From positions 1-12,105 of the forward strand of contig JBCCFX010000127.1 of the NCBI GenBank assembly GCA_039029515.1: a DNA stretch of 12,105 bases, in the 5' to 3' direction. Below the pieces are notes generated by a model. The model made no database searches. It was not told where the DNA came from and saw only the letters and a list, made by a program, of their open reading frames with translations. The position numbers and the translations under genes were made by a program. This document shows, piece by piece, positions 1 to 5,304 of the stretch (position 1 is its first letter; the number at the start of each line of letters is the position of its first letter). The stretch is from JBCCFX01 sp039029515 (lineage in GTDB: Bacteria; Planctomycetota; Phycisphaerae; Phycisphaerales; SM1A02).

Positions 1-1652
1 CCGTAGAAGAACTGGCGTTCGGCGAGCATGCCGGAGCCGAGGTTCTTCGCGGCAAGCATGCCGTTGAGCAGATCATCCGGGAACGGTTCGCCGGTTTCGT
101 AATGTGCCGCGAACGTGCGAAGAACATCGCGGTCCCACACCCAGTTCTCAAACATCTGTGACGGTGCTTCGACGAAGTCACGTTCGACCGATGTGCCGGC
201 GAAGTTATAGCTATTCGCTTCACTGAGGATTGTGTGCAGGCAGTGGCCGAACTCGTGGAAGAACGTCTCAACTTCATCGTGCGACATCAGCGCGGGCTTG
301 TCGCCGATCGGTTTCGGGAAGTTGCAGACGAGTGCGGCGAGTGGCTTGCCGATCGAGCCATCAGACCACATCTTGTGCTGCTTCAAACCCCACTGCGCCG
401 CGTGGCCGTATTTGAATGGCCGCGGGTGAAGATCGATGTAGAACATGCCGAGCTCATCGCCCGACGCCTTGTCGCTCACGATGAACAGGCGGACATCTTC
501 GTGCCAGATCGGCATGTCCATGGCGGATGCGCGATCGGTGACTTCGATGTACTTCAGGCCATACAGCGACTGCGTGATCGAGAACAGTCCGTCAATCACG
601 TTGTCGAGCGGGAAGTACTCTTTCACCTTGGTCGTGTCGACCGCGTACTTCTCTCGCATCAGGTAGTCCTGATAGTAAAAGAAGTCCCACGGCTGCAGCG
701 TGGCGTTTCGATCGCCAGTGTGTTCACGCTTCGCCTGTTCGAACTCGATCAGGTCCTGCAAGGCCTTCTCACGGACGAGTGGGCGCAGCTGCGTGTAAAA
801 CGCCTGAATGTTGTCCGCACTCTTCGACATGCGGACTTCGTTCTCGTAGTCCGCGGGATGTGCGTAGCCAAGGATGTTCGCGGCTCTTGCCCGCAGCGAA
901 ATGATCTCTTCGATCACCTTCACGTTCTTGGTGCCGGCGCGACGCTTGTAGGCATACCAGACGCGAGCGCGAGTGTCCTCGTTGTTCGCGTACTTCTGGG
1001 TTGGCCAGAACGTCGGGTAATCCATGGTGATGATGCAGAGCTCGCCGACGGTATCGAGCGTCTCGATCCACGCAGGATCGCAGCCATCGAGGTCGGCCCG
1101 GCTGACGAGCACGCGTGTGTCATCTTCACGAATGTTCTCGTCAAAGACGATGGAAAGCCGGGCGATCTCCTTCTGGACGGCAGCGAGTTCATCGCGCTGC
1201 TCGGACGTCAGGTTCATGCCGGCACGACGGTAATCACGCATCGTGTGTTCGAGCAGTCGTTTGTCTTCGCCCGACAGTACCGGATTGGTATCCGCAAAGG
1301 ACTTGACTGCGTTGTACAGCGCTTCGTCCTTCTGCAGATCGATGAGCCAGTTCTGCAGTTCCTGCGTCGCCGCCTGGCCGATGGCGCGCTCATCGGCGTC
1401 GGTCGACACATACGGCATGAACTGCGTCATGCTCGTGCTGAACTCAAGCCGGGCGAGCATGTCATCCATCGCCCAGATGGTGTTCTTGAACGTGCGCTGA
1501 TCATCAGGGATTTCGATGATCGCGTTGACTTCCGCTTCCGCCCGTGCGAGTGCACCGGCGATCGGTGATGCACCGTCCTGTGGTGCCGCGATGCTCGGCA
1601 CGGTCAGTGTGGCGCCGGCGATGAGCGTGGTCATGAGCAAAGGTGTGCGCAT
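1..1652 (-). CDS. M3-family zinc metallopeptidase (oligopeptidase), exported, C-terminus cut by window edge
   Basis: The reading frame runs off the left edge, so 550 N-terminal residues are visible and roughly 130 are probably missing, judged from the usual 680-700 residues of the family. The M3 (thimet oligopeptidase/Dcp) active site is complete: HEFGH at residues 466-470 supplies two zinc ligands and the catalytic Glu, and the third ligand is Glu495 in FVEAPSQ, 25 residues after the second His as in M3 enzymes. The family cleaves short peptides. Residues 1-23 (MRTPLLMTTLIAGATLTVPS and on) form a Sec-type signal peptide ending near SIAA, so the enzyme probably acts outside the cytoplasm, whereas many M3 oligopeptidases are cytoplasmic. 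The start at 1652 is supported by GAGGAG six bases upstream. It lies 41 nt after the stop of the PepSY-FKBP gene on the same strand and is probably cotranscribed with it. Whether it is an endo-oligopeptidase or a dipeptidyl carboxypeptidase cannot be told from this part. Confidence 0.93.
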   Translation of the reverse strand, partial: MRTPLLMTTLIAGATLTVPSIAAPQDGASPIAGALARAEAEVNAIIEIPDDQRTFKNTIWAMDDMLARLEFSTSMTQFMPYVSTDADERAIGQAATQELQNWLIDLQKDEALYNAVKSFADTNPVLSGEDKRLLEHTMRDYRRAGMNLTSEQRDELAAVQKEIARLSIVFDENIREDDTRVLVSRADLDGCDPAWIETLDTVGELCIITMDYPTFWPTQKYANNEDTRARVWYAYKRRAGTKNVKVIEEIISLRARAANILGYAHPADYENEVRMSKSADNIQAFYTQLRPLVREKALQDLIEFEQAKREHTGDRNATLQPWDFFYYQDYLMREKYAVDTTKVKEYFPLDNVIDGLFSITQSLYGLKYIEVTDRASAMDMPIWHEDVRLFIVSDKASGDELGMFYIDLHPRPFKYGHAAQWGLKQHKMWSDGSIGKPLAALVCNFPKPIGDKPALMSHDEVETFFHEFGHCLHTILSEANSYNFAGTSVERDFVEAPSQMFENWVWDRDVLRTFAAHYETGEPFPDDLLNGMLAAKNLGSGMLAERQFFY

Positions 1653-1693
1653 GGGAAACTCCTCACGGATGACGTGAATCGAAGCGCCGTGAA

Positions 1694-2386
1694 TCAGTCC
1701 ATCACTTCGATGAGTTCGACATCGAAGATCAGCGTGGCCTTCGGCGGGATGACCGGCGGACGACCCTGTGCGCCGTATGCGAGCTCGTAAGGAATCACCA
1801 GCTTACGCTTGCCGCCGGCCTTCATGGAGCCGACACCTTCGGTCCAGCCGGAGATCACGCGGTTGAGCGGAAAGTCGATCGGTTCACCGCGATCGACGGA
1901 GCTGTCGAACTTGGTGCCATCGGTGAGGTAGCCGGTGTAGTGCACCTTGACCGTGGTCGCGGGGCCAGCGGGCATGTCGCCCGAGCCTTCGATGATGTCG
2001 TAGTACTTCAGGCCGGAATCGGTTTCGGTCCAGTCACCTTCGACGTCCATCCCGGGGAATCGACTCATGTTGATTTGCTCCGTCACGCTGCCGCTCATCG
2101 CATCGATGAGGAAGCGGGTTGAGTTGTTGTCGTGAAAGACGCGCACGTCCCAGGCGTTGCTGCCATCGGCGGCGATCTGTGCGGAGGCAGCAATGCCGCC
2201 GGATTCCTTCTCGGCGAGCGCGATCGCTTCGCTGAGGTTCATGGAGTACGAACGGAGATCCATCTCGACCTTGTCAAAGGCGCGAGGGATGGTCTCGTAG
2301 TCACCGCGCGGGGCGGGCGAGAGCAGCGCGGGAGCAGCGGCGGCGAGGCCGATGGCGGCGGCGGTGAATGCAGTTCGACGAAGCAT
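1694..2386 (-). CDS. Exported FKBP-type peptidyl-prolyl cis-trans isomerase with N-terminal PepSY-like domain
   Basis: This 230-residue protein has three parts. Residues 1-24 are a signal peptide (MLRR then a long Ala-rich core), with no lipobox. Residues about 46-104 fit the PepSY pattern: LSEAIALAE helix, a strand with WDVRVF, then FLIDAMSGSV, the usual 'D..tG.v' ending. Residues 120-230 are a full FKBP domain. The FK506-pocket residues are all present: Tyr150 (HYTGYL), Phe160-Asp161, Phe172, Val177-Ile178, Trp181, Tyr204 and Phe221, so prolyl isomerase activity is expected. PepSY domains are known from propeptides of M4 peptidases and from membrane proteins, where they are thought to inhibit or modulate proteases; a link to an FKBP is unusual. 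The start at 2386 has GAAAGG six bases upstream. The next gene downstream is an exported M3 peptidase 41 nt away, so the pair likely handles folding or degradation of exported proteins. The FKBP call is secure; PepSY is by pattern only. Confidence 0.94.
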   Translation of the reverse strand: MLRRTAFTAAAIGLAAAAPALLSPAPRGDYETIPRAFDKVEMDLRSYSMNLSEAIALAEKESGGIAASAQIAADGSNAWDVRVFHDNNSTRFLIDAMSGSVTEQINMSRFPGMDVEGDWTETDSGLKYYDIIEGSGDMPAGPATTVKVHYTGYLTDGTKFDSSVDRGEPIDFPLNRVISGWTEGVGSMKAGGKRKLVIPYELAYGAQGRPPVIPPKATLIFDVELIEVMD

Positions 2387-2448
2387 GGATGGCCTTTCGT
2401 TGTCGTTGAACGATGAGCGATAGTCTTCGGGAAAGTCCTATAAGGTAC

Positions 2449-2478
2449 CGATTCCCGCGGTTTCCGTTGAGGGAATCG
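2449..2478. promoter_or_regulatory. Perfect 8-bp inverted repeat between divergent genes, candidate operator or leader hairpin
   Basis: CGATTCCC (2449-2456) and GGGAATCG (2471-2478) are exact reverse complements separated by 14 nt, so the half-site centres are 22 bp apart, about two helical turns. It sits in the 251-nt spacer between the divergent FKBP gene (start 2386) and the PEP-CTERM-like gene (start 2638). A TATAAG at 2439-2444 just before it could be a plus-strand -10 box, but no convincing -35 is seen. The repeat could bind a dimeric regulator or form an RNA hairpin; the sequence alone does not decide. I see no gene in the spacer. Confidence 0.35.
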
Positions 2479-2637
2479 ACGGGCGCGAACTGGAATTCCA
2501 GATGCGAACGCCTTCCGAACGACCCGTGGCGCGGGGCGAAAATTCCTTGCCGTCGATCAATCGGTGCGGTATCACGGTCGCAGCGACGGATGCCGTCCTT
2601 CGGATCAATGGGGCGATTCGTCGCGAGGGAGAACACC

Positions 2638-3267
2638 ATGGGCAACATACGACGATGGATGGTGCTCGGTCTCGTTGGCGCAATGACGGCACCAGCGCTC
2701 GGCGACATTAACATCATCAGCCTCGAGCGACGCGTCCACGCGTCGACCGATGGCGACTTTCAGGCGATCATGTCAAATGACACCGGTCTGTTTGAGGACG
2801 ATGTCACTGCGGTCAATCCGAATATTGCCTCGGGATTCGCATCGCAGACGTCCATGGTTGACCCACTGTCCATCCATTTTCAGGGGCAGGCGTACGGCGA
2901 CGCCTCGAATGGCTACTCAGGCGGCGGTCAATCGAAGATTGCAATTCACTTCTCGCTGGACTTTGATCACCTGGTCACGGTGAGTGCGACGGGCACGGGC
3001 GATTACCAGCCCAAGATGTTCATGGAACAGCTGTACACCGTGAATCGCATCATCGATGAGGAGAGCATCTCCACGTTTGACGATTCGTTCGTACTCGGTG
3101 CCGGTGAATACTATTTCCTTGCGAGTACGCATGCAGCGCATGACTTCTGGGGCATTGATACGTCCACGTCGTTGTCTTTCGACATGGAATTCACGGCACT
3201 GCCCGCGCCGAGCACTGGAGTGATATTCAGTGTGGCAATGATGGCGCGCCGTCGTCGGCGACGGTGA
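2638..3267 (+). CDS. Small secreted protein with PEP-CTERM-like C-terminal sorting tail; function unknown
   Basis: The product has 209 residues. It begins with a signal peptide (MGNIRRWMVLGLVGAMTAPA, cleavage probably after ALG at 22). The body (23-185) is acidic, poor in Cys and apparently beta-rich, with Gly/Ser/Asp-rich stretches such as DASNGYSGGGQS; I recognise no enzyme motif. The end is a tripartite tail: PAPSTG (189-194), a short hydrophobic run (VIFSVAMMA) and six Arg. This is the layout of PEP-CTERM exosortase substrates in their planctomycete form, which are anchored or released at the cell surface; the hydrophobic segment here is short and the motif is PAP rather than PEP. The frame is open upstream to 2413, but the start at 2638 is favoured because AGGGAG lies six bases before it and the signal peptide starts there. 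No exosortase gene is in the window. It stands alone, divergent from the FKBP gene and convergent with the mutase gene. Confidence 0.85.
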   Translation: MGNIRRWMVLGLVGAMTAPALGDINIISLERRVHASTDGDFQAIMSNDTGLFEDDVTAVNPNIASGFASQTSMVDPLSIHFQGQAYGDASNGYSGGGQSKIAIHFSLDFDHLVTVSATGTGDYQPKMFMEQLYTVNRIIDEESISTFDDSFVLGAGEYYFLASTHAAHDFWGIDTSTSLSFDMEFTALPAPSTGVIFSVAMMARRRRRR

Positions 3268-3402
3268 GCCCGGAGTGGTGCTGGGAGGCAGATGGCAGAA
3301 GGCAACGAAGATCCGACACTTCGACGAGGGCGTCTCAGTGTCGGCGTGGCGTCCGGCATGCAGGACTGCATCGACAAACGGATAACGGTACACGGTCAAC
3401 GG

Positions 3403-3420
3403 CGGGTTCAGCAGAACCCG
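3403..3420. terminator. Perfect 7-bp stem-loop between convergent genes, possible bidirectional terminator
   Basis: CGGGTTC (3403-3409) and GAACCCG (3414-3420) pair perfectly around a four-base AGCA loop. The hairpin lies in the 207-nt spacer between two genes that converge (stops at 3267 and 3475), where a bidirectional terminator would be expected. Neither side has a T-tract, so this is not a textbook intrinsic terminator, and it may act with Rho or not at all. The rest of the spacer holds the heptamer repeat at 3432-3466 and no credible gene. Confidence 0.35.
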
Positions 3421-3431
3421 GCCTACGCTGT

Positions 3432-3466
3432 CAGCCCACAGCCCACAGCCCACAGCCCACAGCTCA
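3432..3466. repeat. Seven-base tandem repeat (CAGCCCA), four exact copies plus one variant
   Basis: Four head-to-tail copies of CAGCCCA at 3432-3438, 3439-3445, 3446-3452 and 3453-3459 are followed by CAGCTCA at 3460-3466. On the minus strand the unit reads TGGGCTG. The array ends 8 nt before the stop codon of the mutase gene. There is no spacer between units, so it is a simple tandem repeat and not CRISPR. It resembles in form the heptameric short tandem repeats known from cyanobacterial intergenic regions; the likeness is only of unit length. Confidence 0.9.
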
Positions 3467-3474
3467 TTGCCCAT

Positions 3475-5145
3475 TCACCACTCCGGGCCGCCGGTGTACC
3501 GGCCGTACACATCCGCGAGTGCCTGCACCATCTCACCGAGCGTGCACTTCTGGTGCGCACCTTCGACAAGGCTCGGCATCACGTTCTCGTTGTTACGTGC
3601 GGCTTCGCGGATCGCATCGAGTGAACGCTTCACCGCATCATCGTTTCGATCGTTGCGGAACTTGGTCAGGCGATCGCATTGCTCATCTTCAAGCTCGTGC
3701 GGGATCTGCAGGATTTCGACCGGCTGTTCTTCGTTGCCTTCCGGATACGCATTCACGCCAACAATCACGCGGTCGCCGGCTTCCATCTCCTGGCCGAAGC
3801 GGTAGCTCGCTTCTGCGATCGCACGTCGGAAGTAACCCTTGTGAATGCCGTCCACGACGCCGCCGAGGTCGTCGACGGTGCCGATGATGTCCATCGCATC
3901 GGATTCCATCTGATCGGTCAGCGCTTCGACGAACCAACTGCCGCCAAGCGGATCGACCGTGCGATGCACGCCGGTCTCGTGGGCGAGAATCTGCTGCGTT
4001 CGTAGTGCAATGCGAACCGCATTCTCCGTCGGCAGACCAAGTGTTTCGTCCATGGAATCGGTATGCAGCGACTGACAACCACCAAGCACGCCGGCCATCG
4101 CCTGGTAGGCGACGCGGACGATGTTGTTCATCGGCTGCTGTTCCGTGAGCGAGCAACCTGCGGTCTGCACGTGCGTGCGCATCAGCATCGAACGGGCGTT
4201 CTTCGCGCCGTAGCGATCCTTCATCATGTTCGCCCAGATGCGTCGAGCGGCGCGGAGCTTGCAGATCTCTTCGAAGAACTCGTTGTGGGCGTTGAAGAAG
4301 AACGACAGGCGCGGCGCGAACGTGTCGACGTCCAGACCACGCGCCATCGACGCTTCCACGTATTCCATGCCGTCACGCAGCGTGAACGCGAGTTCCTGCA
4401 CCGCGGTCGAGCCGGCTTCGCGAATGTGGTACCCGCTGATCGAGACACTGTTCCACTTCGCGGTGTGCTGCGAGGCAAACTCGATCGTGTCGACGACAAG
4501 CTTCACCGATGCTTCCGGCGGATAGATGAATTCGTTCTGACTGTGGAACTCTTTGAGAATGTCGCTCTGGAGCGTGCCGCCCAGATTGTTCCAGTCCATC
4601 CCGCGTTCTTTCGCCATCGCGAGGTACATCGCCCAGATCACGCATGCGGGACCGTTGATCGTCTGGCTCACCGTCACCTTGTCGACGGGAATGTCCGCGT
4701 ACAAGCGATGCATGTCATCGATGGTGTCGATCGCAACGCCGCATCGGCCGACTTCACCCGCAGACAGCGGATCATCACTGTCGCGTCCCATGAGCGTGGG
4801 GAGGTCAAATGCGGTGGAGAGGCCGGTGTTGGCCTTCGTGCCCTTCGCATTCTCAAGGAGATACTTGAAGCGCATATTCGTGTCGTCAGCGGAGCCGAAG
4901 CCTGCGAACTGGCGCATCGTCCAGAGGCGCGAGCGGTACATCGTCTTGTGCACGCCGCGCGTGTAGGGGAACTCGCCCGGCTCGCCGATGCGCGCGTGCG
5001 GCTGCGTGTTGTCGTTGGGATCCGTGGTCAGGACTTCGTCGGGCGCGTACTTCTCATCCACGACGTAGCCGGAGATCGTGACGGTTTCGGGATTCGCATC
5101 CGACGACGGACGTTGCGGCTGTGACGTGGTGGATGGATTGGACAT
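3475..5145 (-). CDS. B12-dependent acyl-CoA mutase large (catalytic) subunit, isobutyryl-CoA-mutase-like
   Basis: The 556-residue product matches the catalytic TIM-barrel half of the methylmalonyl-CoA mutase family from end to end (PYTRG at 60-64, YRSRLWTMRQFAGFG at 70-84, FDLPTLMG at 113-120, SGYHIREAG at 237-245). It has no C-terminal cobalamin-binding domain with DxHxxG, so it should be the large subunit of a two-part enzyme like IcmA or HcmA; the small subunit gene is not in the window. Residues known to set substrate choice are Phe80 (Tyr89 in methylmalonyl-CoA mutase, Phe80 in IcmA, Ile in HcmA) and Gln203 (Arg207 in methylmalonyl-CoA mutase, Gln in IcmA), and Ala112 stands where HcmA has Asp. 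This favours isobutyryl/n-butyryl-CoA interconversion. The catalytic Tyr239-His240 pair is present. I chose the ATG at 5145 because it puts Phe80 at the IcmA number; upstream TTG (5202) and ATG (5172) lack ribosome sites. The site at 5145 itself is weak. Confidence 0.93.
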   Translation of the reverse strand: MSNPSTTSQPQRPSSDANPETVTISGYVVDEKYAPDEVLTTDPNDNTQPHARIGEPGEFPYTRGVHKTMYRSRLWTMRQFAGFGSADDTNMRFKYLLENAKGTKANTGLSTAFDLPTLMGRDSDDPLSAGEVGRCGVAIDTIDDMHRLYADIPVDKVTVSQTINGPACVIWAMYLAMAKERGMDWNNLGGTLQSDILKEFHSQNEFIYPPEASVKLVVDTIEFASQHTAKWNSVSISGYHIREAGSTAVQELAFTLRDGMEYVEASMARGLDVDTFAPRLSFFFNAHNEFFEEICKLRAARRIWANMMKDRYGAKNARSMLMRTHVQTAGCSLTEQQPMNNIVRVAYQAMAGVLGGCQSLHTDSMDETLGLPTENAVRIALRTQQILAHETGVHRTVDPLGGSWFVEALTDQMESDAMDIIGTVDDLGGVVDGIHKGYFRRAIAEASYRFGQEMEAGDRVIVGVNAYPEGNEEQPVEILQIPHELEDEQCDRLTKFRNDRNDDAVKRSLDAIREAARNNENVMPSLVEGAHQKCTLGEMVQALADVYGRYTGGPEW

Positions 5146-5208
5146 GGTCAATCTCGCTGAGCATCGATGCATTGATCGCGGTCGGCCCACGGCCGACGTC
5201 AACGAGAG

Positions 5209-5214
5209 ATTTTA
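5209..5214 (-). promoter_or_regulatory. Weak candidate -10 box (TAAAAT) for the mutase gene
   Basis: Read on the minus strand, TAAAAT lies 64 nt before the chosen mutase start, in an otherwise GC-rich spacer, and would give a leader of about 55 nt. It is close to the sigma70 -10 consensus, but no TTGACA-like hexamer is seen about 17 bp upstream, where the heptamer inverted repeat at 5235-5296 begins instead. Confidence is low. Confidence 0.22.
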
Positions 5215-5234
5215 GCGTGTAGGAAGGGGTTAGG

Positions 5235-5296
5235 GATTCGCGATTCGGGATTCGGAGATGCCCGGGCACCCACACCCGAACCCCGAATCCCGAATG
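5235..5296. repeat. Inverted repeat built of seven-base units; terminator-position hairpin after the giant gene
   Basis: The left arm is three 7-base units, GATTCGC, GATTCGG, GATTCGG (5235-5255). The right arm is CCGAACC, CCGAATC, CCGAATG (5276-5296). The arms 5236-5255 and 5276-5295 pair at 18 of 20 positions around a 20-nt loop that itself contains the palindrome GCCCGGGC. It begins 8 nt after the stop of the giant secreted-protein gene (minus strand), so it could act as its terminator, but no T-run follows on the minus strand. It also lies just upstream of the mutase gene. Confidence 0.85.
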
Positions 5297-5304
5297 CCGC
5301 GTCC

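Noticed and set aside
234..1568. Plus-strand open frame of 444 codons
   Set aside because: It lies wholly antisense to the M3 peptidase, whose zinc motif HEFGH and third Glu ligand are intact. The antisense product has no recognisable domain and is a GC-rich shadow.
2413..2637. 75-codon N-terminal extension of the PEP-CTERM-like gene
   Set aside because: The extension would bury the signal peptide, has Arg-rich noncoding-like composition, and a good Shine-Dalgarno sits before the ATG at 2638.
3432..3466. Possible CRISPR array
   Set aside because: The units are seven bases and contiguous, with no spacers and no cas genes nearby.
3475..3480. Mutase truncated because its B12-binding domain is absent
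   Set aside because: The catalytic half is complete and ends as in split IcmA/HcmA-type large subunits, and no B12-domain remnant is seen in the 207 nt downstream.
4063..5124. Plus-strand open frame of 353 codons
   Set aside because: It is antisense to the highly conserved mutase catalytic domain, and its product is Arg/His/Val-rich with no family signature.
5146..5202. TTG start 57 nt upstream for the mutase
   Set aside because: It has no ribosome site, and the added residues are unlike family N-termini.
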